A stretch of DNA of 64,000 bases, from NCBI RefSeq assembly GCF_041080675.1, contig NZ_CP163520.1, positions 7,283,501 through 7,347,500 on the forward strand, read 5' to 3'. The notes under the pieces were generated by a model that was not told the DNA's origin, ran no database searches, and saw only the letters and a list, made by a program, of their open reading frames with translations. Shown here piece after piece: positions 8,111 through 16,830 of the stretch. Source of the stretch: Streptomyces sp. cg36 (lineage in GTDB: Bacteria > Actinomycetota > Actinomycetes > Streptomycetales > Streptomycetaceae). The number at the start of each line of letters is the position of its first letter. Positions within the stretch are counted from its first letter, which is position 1. The position numbers were made by a program, and so were the translations under genes.

Positions 8111-10060
8111 TCAGCGCAGCGCCCGGCAGAGCAGCGCGTCGGGACGGCCCAGGTGGCCGACCCGGGTGGTGAAGGCGAGGCCCGCCGCGTACTCGCCGTC
8201 CGCGCACTGGCCCTTGTACTGCCCGTAGGCGAAGTCGCCGCCGGGGCCACCGGGCGGGCGGTTGTCGCCGCGGTCGAACCACAGCGTGCGGGCGGCGGTG
8301 CCCAGCGGCTCCCGGGCGGGTACGCAGAGCGCCGCCGACACGGTCTCGCCGCGCCGACTGTATCCGATCATGAACTGGCCCGCCGGGCACTGGAGTTTGG
8401 TGTACCCGGAGGCCCAGTCGCCGCCGGGCGGTACGTCAGGCTCGTCCCGCACGACCGTCTGGACGCCGCCGGGTGCGCGCAGATCGCCGCCGGTGGACGT
8501 GTCCGTGCACAGCCCCCGGCCCTGTCCGTGGCCGACGCCGACGAGCCGTTCCCCGTCCGGGCAGACCGCCTTGCGCGCCCCGGAGTCCCAGTCGCCCGAG
8601 GCCAGCGTCCGCAGCGAGCGGACCGCGTCCTGGTGGTCGGGGGCGAGCATGTGCCAGGCGGGCGTCGACGGCACCGGGCCGGTCCGCTGCGGGGCGGCCA
8701 GCAGGGCGCGCCAGGCCGGTGCCCGCCAGTCGGCGCCGTCCAGGAGGCCGGTGCGGTGCCCGGCGGCGTCGTAGCGGAGCAGCGCCCAGCTGTCGCCGCC
8801 GGGCGCGCCGTGGGCGTCGGTGCTCCAGCCGACCAGCGGCCAGTACGCGAAGTCCGTGTCGGTGGCCGCGAGCCGGCCGGTGAAGTCCGTGAACCAGGTG
8901 CGGGCGGCCGGGGCGGTCTCGTCGGCGCCGGTGCCGAACTCGCTGACCCACAGCGGCGCGGTGAAGTGCCGGCCGCTCTCGGCGGAGACGAAGAACGCCT
9001 CGTCGTCGAGGGCCGCGTACAGCTGGTCGCGGGTCAGGTCCTGGTAGCGCGGGTCATGGGTCTCGCCGATGCCGGTGGCGCCGCTGTGGTGGGGGCCGGT
9101 GTAGCCGTAGAAGTGGGCCGAGTAGACGAGCTTCCCGGAGACGAGCAGGGTGTGCGAGAGCGTACGGGCGGGGGTGAGCACCGGGCGGCCGTGGGGGAGT
9201 CCGTCGGCCGGGATGCCGGTCCAGTTGATGCCCTCGACGACGATCAGGAGGTTCGGGTTGGCCTCGGTGAGGATGCGGTCGCCCGCCTCCTGGGCGGCGG
9301 CGTACCAGTCGTGGGCGTCGCCCAGGCCCCAGTTGGGGTCGTCCAGGATGTCGCGGCGCACCTCGTTGTAGAGGTCCGCGCCGACGACCCGGGCGTCGTC
9401 CCGGTAGCGGCGGGCCATGAAGACCCAGTCGTCGGCCCACTGGCGGGTGCTCTGGCGGCTGTTCCACCGCTCGTTGCCGTCCACGCCGCAGCACCAACGA
9501 GTGGTGTTGGTGTGGTTGTTGAGGATTACGGCGAGGCCCTCGCCGGTCAGCGCCGCCACCACCGCGTCGTACACCTGGAGCGGGGTGCGGCCCCGCAGCG
9601 AGGGGTTGGCGGCGAGGGCCGCGTCCGGCACCGGGGCGGTGGTGTGGATCATCTCGTTGGAGAACGGCAGCCGGACGCTGTTGAGGCCGAGCGCGCGGAA
9701 GTCCGAGACGAGCGCGGCGAGCGGGACCCGGTCGAGGCCCAGCGGGATGCCGTACGAGTCCTGGCCGCCGTGGTGGGTCGCCGGGTCGCCGATGTCGCCC
9801 GAGCCGCTCCAGGAGCCCTGCGCCCCGTCCCAGTTGGCGGCCTTGAGGCGGAAGCGGTCGCCGTCGGCGTCGACGATGTAGCGGCCCCGGGTCGAGAGCG
9901 GGGCGGTCCACGGCTCGGCGGCGGGGGCCGGTCGCGGCTCCCGTACGGATCCGGGCGCGGCCGGTGCGGGCGCGGGCGCCGCGTTCGCCGGGACGGCCAG
10001 GGCCGTCAGGGCGAGGCCCGCCGTGAGCGCGCGGCACACCGCGCGGAGGTACCTCTTCAC
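8111..10060 (-). CDS. Secreted glycoside hydrolase family 5 protein with Cys-rich C-terminal region
   Basis: 649 aa. It has a signal peptide (about 1-28, ending A-N-A) and an Ala/Pro linker. The GH5 (beta/alpha)8 domain spans about 55-470, with the acid/base Glu in L-Y-N-E-V-R near residue 230 and the nucleophile Glu in W-V-S-E-F-G near 373. L-G-L-N-S-V-R-L-P-F-S-N-E is also typical. The last 150 residues contain repeated G-x-W-x-S-G/A-Y and paired cysteines (A-V-C-P-D-G-E-R, Q-C-P-A-G-Q-F), possibly carbohydrate-binding. Substrate is likely a beta-1,4-glucan or mannan. The gene is monocistronic and convergent with the phosphatase. Confidence 0.88.
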   Translation of the reverse strand: MKRYLRAVCRALTAGLALTALAVPANAAPAPAPAAPGSVREPRPAPAAEPWTAPLSTRGRYIVDADGDRFRLKAANWDGAQGSWSGSGDIGDPATHHGGQDSYGIPLGLDRVPLAALVSDFRALGLNSVRLPFSNEMIHTTAPVPDAALAANPSLRGRTPLQVYDAVVAALTGEGLAVILNNHTNTTRWCCGVDGNERWNSRQSTRQWADDWVFMARRYRDDARVVGADLYNEVRRDILDDPNWGLGDAHDWYAAAQEAGDRILTEANPNLLIVVEGINWTGIPADGLPHGRPVLTPARTLSHTLLVSGKLVYSAHFYGYTGPHHSGATGIGETHDPRYQDLTRDQLYAALDDEAFFVSAESGRHFTAPLWVSEFGTGADETAPAARTWFTDFTGRLAATDTDFAYWPLVGWSTDAHGAPGGDSWALLRYDAAGHRTGLLDGADWRAPAWRALLAAPQRTGPVPSTPAWHMLAPDHQDAVRSLRTLASGDWDSGARKAVCPDGERLVGVGHGQGRGLCTDTSTGGDLRAPGGVQTVVRDEPDVPPGGDWASGYTKLQCPAGQFMIGYSRRGETVSAALCVPAREPLGTAARTLWFDRGDNRPPGGPGGDFAYGQYKGQCADGEYAAGLAFTTRVGHLGRPDALLCRALR

Positions 10061-10694
10061 GTCACCCTGCCTGGTCGTGGGCGGCGCACGCCGGGCAGTG
10101 ACCCGGCGCGCGGCCCCGCGGCGGGTTCACCGCCCGCGGAGGCAGGGACAAGTTACCGACGGGTCGGTGAACCGGCCAGACCCGTGCCGAGGGCATGCGC
10201 CGGACCGGGCGGGCGGCGGGGCCGGGCCATCGGAGTGACGGTCCGTTGCGGTGCGCACGCACGACGGGGCGGCGTGATGGAGTTGCCGGGTCCGGCGCGG
10301 GGCCGGGACGTGAGGGGAGTGCGATGCAGGACGGCTGTCCAGGCTGCGACGACCTGCGCGCGGAGGCGCGCCGCCCGGGTGCGGACCTCGCCGATCTGCT
10401 GCTCCGCGCCCAACTGCACGAACTGGAACCGCACCCGGCCCCGCCCGCCGGGCCGCAGCGGCCCGAGTGGGACGGGCCGCGCCGCCCCTGACCCGTACCG
10501 CGCGGGCGTTCCGGAGGGCGTCGGCGCCCGGCGCCCGTGTCCGGGGGAACTCCCCGTCGTGGCCGTCCCGGTGGCCGCCGTCCGGGGTGGCGTCGGTTCT
10601 CGGCCACCCCGGGGCAATGGTGTGGCCACCTGACCTCTACTGGTTGGTAACCTCACGGGGTTGATCTTGGGCGGTTCGACCCGCCCCGACCAGA
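10061..10694. other. Intergenic region between GH5 and phospholipase D genes
   Basis: 634 bp. It contains a small palindrome ACCGAC-GG-GTCGGT (10155-10168) that could be an operator for the GH5 gene, and one plausible 55-codon ORF (10324-10491). I see no other gene. Confidence 0.5.
10324..10491 (+). CDS. Small hypothetical protein (55 aa)
   Basis: ATG at 10324 follows GAGGGGAG by about five bases. The start reads M-Q-D-G-C-P-G-C-D-D-L-R-A-E-A-R, then a short amphipathic helix (A-D-L-A-D-L-L-L-R-A-Q-L-H-E-L), then a Pro-rich tail. The C-P-G-C pair could bind metal or form a disulfide. No family is recognised. It is accepted only tentatively, because G+C-rich intergenic DNA easily yields such frames. 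Confidence 0.4.
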   Translation: MQDGCPGCDDLRAEARRPGADLADLLLRAQLHELEPHPAPPAGPQRPEWDGPRRP

Positions 10695-12332
10695 ATGCGA
10701 AAAGAATTGGCACACCGTCAGCTTCGCCGCCGCACCCGTCTCGCAGGCCACCTGGTGGCCGGCTCCGTCGTCCTCGCGGTCCTGCCCGCCGCCCCGGCGC
10801 TCGCCGCCACCGGCTCCGCGCCCGCCACCGACCACCTCGACGCGGTCGAGCAGGCCCTGCGCCAGGTCTCGCCCGGTCTGGAGGGAAGCGTCTGGGAGCG
10901 CACCGCGGGCAACCGGCTCGACGCCTCCGGCGCGGACCCCTCGGACTGGCTGCTCCAGACCCCCGGCTGCTGGGGCGACGACAAGTGCGCCGAGCGGCCC
11001 GGCACCAAGCGGCTGCTGGCCAAGATGACCGAGAACATCTCCAAGGCCGAGCACACCGTCGACATATCGACCCTGGCGCCGTTCCCCAACGGCGCGTTCG
11101 AGGACGCCGTCGTCGACGGCCTGAAGGCGTCGGCCGCCGCGGGTCACCAGCTCAAGGTGCGCGTCCTCGTCGGCGCCGCGCCGATCTACCACCTGAACGT
11201 GGTGCCCTCGAAGTACCGCGACGAGCTGGTCGGCCGGCTCGGCGCGGCGGCCCGGAACGTCACGCTCAACGTGGCGTCGATGACCACCTCCAAGACCGCG
11301 TTCTCCTGGAACCACTCCAAGTTGCTGGTCGTCGACAACAAGACGGTGGTCACCGGTGGCATCAACGGCTGGAAGGACGACTACCTGGACACCGCCCACC
11401 CGGTGTCCGACGTCGACCTGGCGCTGAGCGGCCCCGCCGCCTCCTCCGCGGGCAAGTACCTGGACACGCTGTGGTCCTGGACCTGCCAGAACAAGTCGAA
11501 CATCGCCAGCGTCTGGTTCGCCTCCTCCAACGGCGCCGGCTGTCTGCCGTCGCTGGCCCAGGACGCGCCCGCCACGGCCGCCGCCACCGGCGACGTGCCC
11601 GTGATCGCCGTCGGCGGCCTCGGCGTCGGCATCAGGAGCAGCGACCCGGCCTCGGCCTTCCGCCCCACGCTGCCCACCGCCGCCGACACCAAGTGCGTCG
11701 TCGGGCTGCACGACAACACCAACGCCGACCGCGACTACGACACGGTCAACCCGGAGGAGAGCGCCCTGCGCGCGCTCGTCGGCAGCGCCAAGAGCCACGT
11801 CGAGATCTCCCAGCAGGACCTCAACGCGACCTGCCCGCCGCTGCCGCGCTACGACATCCGGCTGTACGACACGCTGGCCGCGAAGCTCAACGCCGGGGTG
11901 AAGGTGCGCATCGTCGTCAGCGACCCGGCCAACCGCGGCGCGGTCGGCAGCGGCGGCTACTCGCAGATCAAGTCGCTCTCCGAGATCAGCGACACCCTGC
12001 GCGACCGCTTGGCCCTGCTCACCGGCGACAAGGGCGCCGCCCGCGCCAAGATGTGCTCGGGCCTCCAGCTGGCCACCTTCCGCAGCTCGGCCGGCCGGAC
12101 CTGGGCCGACGGCCACCCCTACGCCCAGCACCACAAGCTGGTCTCGGTCGACGACTCGGCCTTCTACATCGGCTCGAAGAACCTGTACCCGTCGTGGCTG
12201 CAGGACTTCGGCTATGTGGTGGAGAGCCCGGAGGCCGCCGCCCAGCTGAAGGCGAAGCTCCTCGCCCCGCAGTGGCAGTACTCGCAGGCGACCGCCACGT
12301 TCGACTACGAGCGCGGGGTCTGCCAGGGCTGA
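10695..12332 (+). CDS. pld: Secreted phospholipase D
   Basis: 545 aa with a long n-region, a signal peptide to about residue 37 (A-L-A), and two phospholipase D HKD motifs. The first is [10 protein letters not shown] (His207, Lys209, Asp214); the second is Q-H-H-K-L-V-S-V-D (His479, Lys481, Asp486). [11 protein letters not shown] and G-S-K-N follow them as in extracellular Streptomyces PLDs, which hydrolyse or transphosphatidylate phospholipids and are about 510-550 aa. The enzyme should be active outside the cell. The gene is monocistronic and convergent with the lipase maturation factor gene. Confidence 0.92.
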   Translation: MRKELAHRQLRRRTRLAGHLVAGSVVLAVLPAAPALAATGSAPATDHLDAVEQALRQVSPGLEGSVWERTAGNRLDASGADPSDWLLQTPGCWGDDKCAERPGTKRLLAKMTENISKAEHTVDISTLAPFPNGAFEDAVVDGLKASAAAGHQLKVRVLVGAAPIYHLNVVPSKYRDELVGRLGAAARNVTLNVASMTTSKTAFSWNHSKLLVVDNKTVVTGGINGWKDDYLDTAHPVSDVDLALSGPAASSAGKYLDTLWSWTCQNKSNIASVWFASSNGAGCLPSLAQDAPATAAATGDVPVIAVGGLGVGIRSSDPASAFRPTLPTAADTKCVVGLHDNTNADRDYDTVNPEESALRALVGSAKSHVEISQQDLNATCPPLPRYDIRLYDTLAAKLNAGVKVRIVVSDPANRGAVGSGGYSQIKSLSEISDTLRDRLALLTGDKGAARAKMCSGLQLATFRSSAGRTWADGHPYAQHHKLVSVDDSAFYIGSKNLYPSWLQDFGYVVESPEAAAQLKAKLLAPQWQYSQATATFDYERGVCQG

Positions 12333-12359
12333 TCCCGGCCCGCCCCACCGGCCCGCCCC

Positions 12360-13790
12360 CTACCCCCGGCGCCGGCCCGTCTCCTCCAGACGGGTCGGCG
12401 GCAGGAAGTCGCGCACGTAGGTGCGCTTCCAGCACGCCCCGGTCTCCCGCAGCTCGCGCCATGTCGTGTAGCGGTAGCGGAAGAGGCGGGCCCGGACGTA
12501 GCGGGGCGGGCAGTCCGGCGGGAACGGCGAGCGCCGCAGCAGCCGCAGGGTGTCGCGGTCGTTGTCGAGCAGCCGTTCCACCAGCGGCCCGAACCAGGGC
12601 CGCGCATGGCCCGGGGAGAGCCCGGCGAACCACATCAGCCAGTCGAGCCGCAGATGGTACGGGGCGAACTGGCGCGGCCAGTGCCGCGGGTCGCCTGGCT
12701 TGCCCCGGAACTCGTACTCCCGCCAGTGGGCGTCCGCGCGCGGCAGCGGGTCCGCCGTGCCCTCGATCACCACTTCGAGCCGCAGCCGGCTGACGCTGCC
12801 GAACGCGCCGTAGCTGTTGACCAGGTGCAGCGGGTCGAAGGACGAGTTCATGACCTGGCGCCGCGAGAGCATGTTGCGCGCCGGGCGCACGCTCAGGAGC
12901 ACCAGGAACGCGGCGACGGCGAGCACCACCACCTCGTACCAGAGCGGGGCGGCCGGGACGTCGTGGGCGCCGCCGAGCGGGGAGAAGTCCACGGCGGACA
13001 GGGCCAGCGCCACCGTCGTCCAGTTCAGCCAGGAGAAGTTGCCCGACAGGATCAGCCACAGCTGGGTGAGCGCCATCAGCGAGGCGGCGGCCGTGGCGAC
13101 CGGCTGCGGGGTGAACAGCAGCACGGGCACCACGAGTTGGGTGACGTGGTTGGCGGCGGCCTCCACCCGGTGCAGCGGCCGGGGCAGACGGTGGAAGAAC
13201 CAGCTCAGCGGGCCGGGCATCGGCTGGGTCTCGTGGTGGTAGTAGAGGCAGGTGAGCTCGCGCCAGCAGGCGTCGCCGCGCATCTTGATCAGCCCGGCGC
13301 CGAACTCCACCCGGAACAGCACCCAGCGCAGCAGGAACAGCACCACGACCGGCGGCCCCACCTCGTCGTTGCCGAGGAACACCGCGAGGAACCCCGTCTC
13401 CAGGAGCAGCGACTCCCAGCCGAAGGCGTACCAGGTCTGCCCCACGTTCACGATGGACAGGTACAGCACCCACGGCAGCAGCCACAGCAGCATCGCCGCC
13501 CACAGCGGCACCAGGCCGTCGGCCCCCGCCAGCAGCGCCGCCGACACCAGCACCCCCGTCCAGGACCAGAGCGCGAAGAAGCGGTCCGAGTAGTGGAGGT
13601 GGAAGACGCTGGGCGCCCGCCGAAACGGCGTCCGCCCGACGTGGTCGGGGACCGGGAGCATCCCGCGCGCGCCGATGAGGGCCCGGAACTGGCGGGCCGC
13701 GCCCAGGAACGCGACGAGGTAGACCGCGGCGAGCGCGCGCTGGAAGACCAGCCGGGCGATCCAGTAGTCGGGCGAGACGAACCACTCCAC
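12360..13790 (-). CDS. Lipase maturation factor family membrane protein
   Basis: 476 aa from GTG at 13790, preceded by a GGGGG stretch. The N-terminal half carries several transmembrane segments (for example A-L-A-A-V-Y-L-V-A-F-L, L-L-W-L-L-P-W-V-L-Y-L, and P-V-V-V-L-F-L-L-R-W-V-L-F). Conserved LMF1-like features include R-V-E-F-G-A-G-L-I-K-M-R-G-D-x-C-W and N-S-Y-G-A-F-G-S-V. The C-terminal region has F-R-G-K-P-G-D-P and W-F-x-P-L-V-E-R-L-L. In vertebrates LMF1 folds lipases in the ER; the bacterial role is not established, though a secreted lipase and a PLD lie nearby. Confidence 0.85.
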   Translation of the reverse strand: MEWFVSPDYWIARLVFQRALAAVYLVAFLGAARQFRALIGARGMLPVPDHVGRTPFRRAPSVFHLHYSDRFFALWSWTGVLVSAALLAGADGLVPLWAAMLLWLLPWVLYLSIVNVGQTWYAFGWESLLLETGFLAVFLGNDEVGPPVVVLFLLRWVLFRVEFGAGLIKMRGDACWRELTCLYYHHETQPMPGPLSWFFHRLPRPLHRVEAAANHVTQLVVPVLLFTPQPVATAAASLMALTQLWLILSGNFSWLNWTTVALALSAVDFSPLGGAHDVPAAPLWYEVVVLAVAAFLVLLSVRPARNMLSRRQVMNSSFDPLHLVNSYGAFGSVSRLRLEVVIEGTADPLPRADAHWREYEFRGKPGDPRHWPRQFAPYHLRLDWLMWFAGLSPGHARPWFGPLVERLLDNDRDTLRLLRRSPFPPDCPPRYVRARLFRYRYTTWRELRETGACWKRTYVRDFLPPTRLEETGRRRG

Positions 13791-13985
13791 GCCCCCATTG
13801 TGACGCTGAGTGACGCCCGCGTCCTGTCGGCGTGTCCGCTCCAGCGCGGCTCGACTCGGCGCGCGCCCGGTGCCGCTAAAGTGCGGCCGGTGTGGTCGCG
13901 GGCCCGCCCCGCGGGGGGCCGGGCCCCGGGTGGCGGTGACGGGTCCGCGGCCCGTACCGCGGCGGAACGACGAAGCGAGGGCAGC

Positions 13986-14336
13986 ATGTTCAGTGGCGCG
14001 CACGCCATCTTCTACAGCACGGACGCCGACGCCGACCGGGCCTTCATCCGGGACGTCCTGGGCTTTCCGGGCGTGGACGCGGGCCAGGGCTGGCTGATCT
14101 TCCGCCTGCCGCCCGCCGAGCTGGCCGTCCACCCCACCACCGACGAGCCCAAGCACGAGCTGTATCTGATGTGCGACGACATCGAGGCCCAGGTCGCCGA
14201 GTTCGCCGCCAAGGGCGTCGAGATCACCCGGCCGGTCGGTGACCAGCCGTGGGGCCGGCTCGCGGCGGTCCGGCTGCCCAGCGGCGCCGAGCTCGCCTTC
14301 TACCAGCCCCGCCACCCGGTCGCCCACGGCCTCTGA
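13986..14336 (+). CDS. VOC family protein (glyoxalase-like), single domain
   Basis: 116 aa. A single VOC unit: H-A-I-F-Y-S-T-D-A-D-A-D-R-A-F-I-R-D-V-L at the N-terminus, E-L-Y-L-M-C-D-D-I in the middle, and V-R-L-P-S-G-A-E-L-A-F-Y-Q-P at the end. Proteins this size usually dimerise to form the active site. Substrate is unknown. I chose the ATG at 13986 because the fold begins there; the open frame extends far upstream as an artefact. Confidence 0.85.
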   Translation: MFSGAHAIFYSTDADADRAFIRDVLGFPGVDAGQGWLIFRLPPAELAVHPTTDEPKHELYLMCDDIEAQVAEFAAKGVEITRPVGDQPWGRLAAVRLPSGAELAFYQPRHPVAHGL

Positions 14337-14441
14337 ACGCCCTGCGCCGTCCGTACGTAAATCCAGGCAGGCCGAGGGGTTCCGGATTCATACGATGCCC
14401 TTACCCTTGGGCGGGTAGCCTCGGTAAAGAGAAGCCAAAGA

Positions 14442-14473
14442 GGTGCGTGAGGCCACTGTCGTCCTCACGCACC
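14442..14473 (+). promoter_or_regulatory. 5'-leader hairpin upstream of GNAT-like gene
   Basis: GGTGCGTGAGG pairs perfectly with CCTCACGCACC around a 10-nt loop. The hairpin ends 19 bp before the ATG at 14493, just ahead of the GAAAGG ribosome-binding site. A TACGAT box (14391-14396) would place it inside the leader transcript. It may be an operator or an RNA-level control element. Confidence 0.45.
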
Positions 14474-14492
14474 ACAGCGAAAGGCACGGCTT

Positions 14493-15083
14493 ATGGCCCT
14501 CACCTTTGCGCACAGGGTCACCGCTCGACGCGCGTCCCTGCAGGATGTGAACGCGATAGTCCGCCTGCTCTCCGGCGATCACGGGCTGCCGCCCGAGACC
14601 GCCGCCCTCGTCTCGGCCTCACAGGCCCAACTCCGGCTCATCCTCGCGCACTTCGGTCTGGAAACGGGCAAGGTGTGGGTGGCCGAGACGGGCCCCGGAG
14701 CCCCCGAGGCGGCGGCCGTGTGGATTCCGCCCGGCGTCGCCATCGACGAGGAGGAGCACAGAGCGCTGCTCCGCCTGCACGGACTGCGACCGGCCCTGAT
14801 GCCCGCCCGTGACCACGAGGAGCGCATCCCGGGCGAGGAGGACCACTGGCTGCTGGCGGCCGTCGGCATCGCCCCCACGGCCCATCCGGGGGCGCTGGAA
14901 GCGGTGCTCGACCCGGTCCTGAGCACCGTGGACGCGGCGGGCCTGCCCGCGTACGCGACGGCCCCCGCCTCCTTCCGGGCGGAGCTGCTCGCCCCGTTCG
15001 GATTCGCGCCGTGCACCTCGGGGCGGACCCGCCCCGAGCCCCGGCTGCGCCGCCCGCCCAAGGGGGCGTTCGGCGGCGGCTGA
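14493..15083 (+). CDS. GNAT-like N-acetyltransferase, divergent
   Basis: 196 aa, ATG at 14493 with GAAAGG upstream. The N-terminus (V-T-A-R-R-A-S-L-Q-D-V-N-A-I-V-R-L-L) resembles the start of GNAT folds. The middle has V-W-V-A-E-T-G ... A-A-V-W-I-P-P-G, and H-W-L-L-A-A-V-G-I-A-P resembles the strand before the acetyl-CoA-binding turn. The usual Q/R-x-x-G-x-G/A loop is replaced by A-H-P-G-A-L. The C-terminus is F-G-F ... followed by a basic tail. This pattern is common in Streptomyces GNAT paralogues without known substrates. Confidence 0.65.
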   Translation: MALTFAHRVTARRASLQDVNAIVRLLSGDHGLPPETAALVSASQAQLRLILAHFGLETGKVWVAETGPGAPEAAAVWIPPGVAIDEEEHRALLRLHGLRPALMPARDHEERIPGEEDHWLLAAVGIAPTAHPGALEAVLDPVLSTVDAAGLPAYATAPASFRAELLAPFGFAPCTSGRTRPEPRLRRPPKGAFGGG

Positions 15084-15091
15084 CCGCGCCC

Positions 15092-15140
15092 GACGACCGC
15101 TGCCCGGCCCCGCGTCCTGCGGGGCCGGGCAGCGGTCGTC
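15092..15140. terminator. Very strong bidirectional hairpin (22-bp perfect stem)
   Basis: Arms 15092-15113 and 15119-15140 are exact reverse complements with a GTCCT loop. The hairpin separates the convergent GNAT-like and sugar-binding-protein genes. Confidence 0.9.
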
Positions 15141-15166
15141 TCGGCCGGGTGGCGACCGGGCGTCGG

Positions 15167-16270
15167 TTACTGGAGCCCGGCGGCCTTGCAGTCGGCCTTG
15201 TACTTCGGCGTGCAGATCTCGTCGATCGTGTAGAGGCCGTCGCTGATGACGGTGTTGCGGATGTTCGCCTTGATCACGGCGACGACCGGGACGAGCGCGG
15301 TCGGGATGTCACTGGTGGTCGGGCTGTTGGTCTTGGAGTTGGCGATCGAGACCAGGCTCTGCTTCCGGGCCAGCGCGACCGCCATCTGGGCGGCGATCGG
15401 GCTCTCCTCCGCGTACGACTTGTAGACGCTCATGTACTGCTCGCCCGCGACGATCCGCTGGACCCCGGCGAGTTCGGTGTCCTGGCCGGTGATCGGCGGC
15501 AGCTTGGTGACACCGGCGGCCTTGAGGGCGTCGATGATGCCGCCCGCCATGCCGTCATTGGCGGAGTAGACGCCGACGATCTTGTTCTTGCCGAGCGCGG
15601 CGATCGCGCTCTTCATGTTCGCCTCGGCGTTCTCGGGCTTCCACTCCTTGGTGTCGTACTCCTTGCCGATGTGCACCTTGTTGTCGAGCTCGGCGTGCGC
15701 GCCCTTCTTGAACTGGGCCGCGTTCGGGTCGGTGCGGGCGCCGTTCATCATGACGATCTGGCCGTCCTGCGCCTTGTCGCCGAGCACGTCGAGCAGCGCC
15801 CTGGCCTGTACGTGGCCGACGTCCTCGTTGTCGAACGAGACGTAGGCGTCGACCGGGCCCTCGGCGAGCCGGTCGAAGGCGACGACGGGAATGCCCGCGT
15901 CCTTGGCCCGCTGCACGGCCGGGCCGATGGCCTTGGAGTCCACCGCGTCGACGATCAGCGAGTCGACCTTCTTGGTGATCATCTCGTCGATCTGCCGGCT
16001 CTGGCGGGCCGCGTCCTGCTCCGCGTTGGCGTAGACGACCTGCCCCTTGCCGCTGGTCAGCTCGCTGACCATCTTCTCGATGAGCGGCTTGTCCGACTTC
16101 TCGTAGCGAGCGGCCTGCTTCTCCGGAAGCAGCAGTCCGATCTTGAGGTCCCGCTTCTTGCCCGCCGCGTCGGCGCTGTCGGACTTGCTCCCACCGCCGC
16201 ATGCGGCGAGGGTGACGGCCATCGCGACGACACCCACGGTCATCGCTCCACGGCCGGTACGCGTGCTCAC
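15167..16270 (-). CDS. Sugar ABC transporter substrate-binding lipoprotein (XylF/ChvE type), orphan
   Basis: 367 aa. Lipoprotein signal with lipobox L-A-A-C (Cys24). The rest is a Peripla_BP_4 fold: K-I-G-L-L-L-P-E, then V-D-S-L-I-V-D-A-V-D, then G-I-P-V-V-A-F-D-R-L, then V-S-F-D-N-E-D-V-G, then I-T-G-Q-D-T-E-L. These match D-xylose/multiple-sugar binding proteins. The protein should be anchored outside the membrane and deliver sugar to an ABC permease. No permease or ATPase gene is adjacent, so a partner must lie elsewhere. The GTG start is preceded by GGGAGGTAG. Confidence 0.9.
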   Translation of the reverse strand: MSTRTGRGAMTVGVVAMAVTLAACGGGSKSDSADAAGKKRDLKIGLLLPEKQAARYEKSDKPLIEKMVSELTSGKGQVVYANAEQDAARQSRQIDEMITKKVDSLIVDAVDSKAIGPAVQRAKDAGIPVVAFDRLAEGPVDAYVSFDNEDVGHVQARALLDVLGDKAQDGQIVMMNGARTDPNAAQFKKGAHAELDNKVHIGKEYDTKEWKPENAEANMKSAIAALGKNKIVGVYSANDGMAGGIIDALKAAGVTKLPPITGQDTELAGVQRIVAGEQYMSVYKSYAEESPIAAQMAVALARKQSLVSIANSKTNSPTTSDIPTALVPVVAVIKANIRNTVISDGLYTIDEICTPKYKADCKAAGLQ

Positions 16271-16323
16271 TGAAAAACTACCTCCCTGACATGGCCGAAC
16301 ACTTTCCGGCCGAGGTGGCTGGA

Positions 16324-16352
16324 AGCCAATCGCGCCCCAGAGGTTGCGTCAA
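16324..16352 (-). promoter_or_regulatory. Possible promoter of the sugar-binding lipoprotein gene
   Basis: On the minus strand TTGACG (16352-16347) is followed after 17 bp by TTGGCT (16329-16324). The -35 matches well and the -10 is weak. Confidence 0.35.
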
Positions 16353-16744
16353 GAAGTTAGCCCTTAACGAGATGACAACGGAATTTTCGGATACGAGTCG
16401 GACGGGCTTAATCTGCCTGCCAATTCGGGGTGAATCGGTCGTAGGGTTGCGATTCGATCCCTGTGAAGTTTGCTGATGGTTCGTCAATTTGACGGACGGT
16501 TGGCCAGTGGCTATGCAGCTCAGAACGGGTTGGCGTGTCTCTTGGTGATCATGTGGTCTGGTCGATTCGGGCCTGTTCTCGGCACCTTGCAATGCGATCG
16601 CAAAATGCCCATTTATTCGTTCACTTATTGAACGCAAGGCTGCTCGATTGCTTCCCAGTGGCCTATACCTCAACGGTTCGCCCCGTACCGCCCCTTAATT
16701 CACCACGTGACCGAAGGGGCCGGGCGGCGTCGGTGTCAAGAGAT

Positions 16745-16755
16745 TGGTCCAGACC
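16745..16755. promoter_or_regulatory. DasR-type (dre-like) operator upstream of lectin/beta-helix gene
   Basis: TGGTCCAGACC matches the core of the GlcNAc-responsive DasR operator and the repeat known from Streptomyces chitinase promoters. It lies 75 bp before the ATG at 16831. Only the core matches; the flanks (GAT / GGA) are less conserved. Confidence 0.55.
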
Positions 16756-16830
16756 GGATGTTCGAGGTCTGAACTCTTGACGTGTCCATGGACGAGTTCT
16801 AGCTTCACGGCTTGAAGAAAGGGTGAGCCC

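Larger units (their letters stand above)
16271..16830. other. 560-bp low-G+C intergenic region with several palindromes
   Basis: This stretch is clearly poorer in G+C than its surroundings and has no convincing gene. It holds CGTCAA-T-TTGACG (16482-16494), TGCGATCGCA (16593-16602), CGTTCA-N5-TGAACG (16618-16634) and the dre-like site at 16745-16755. It separates two divergently transcribed, apparently carbohydrate-related genes, so it probably serves as a large control region. Confidence 0.6.

Noticed and set aside
7715..10633. 972-codon plus-strand open frame
   Set aside because: It runs antisense to the GH5 gene, has no recognisable domain and shows shadow-type composition.
16278..16673. 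131-codon minus-strand frame in the low-G+C region
   Set aside because: No ribosome-binding site, no domain and no codon-bias support. The region looks regulatory.
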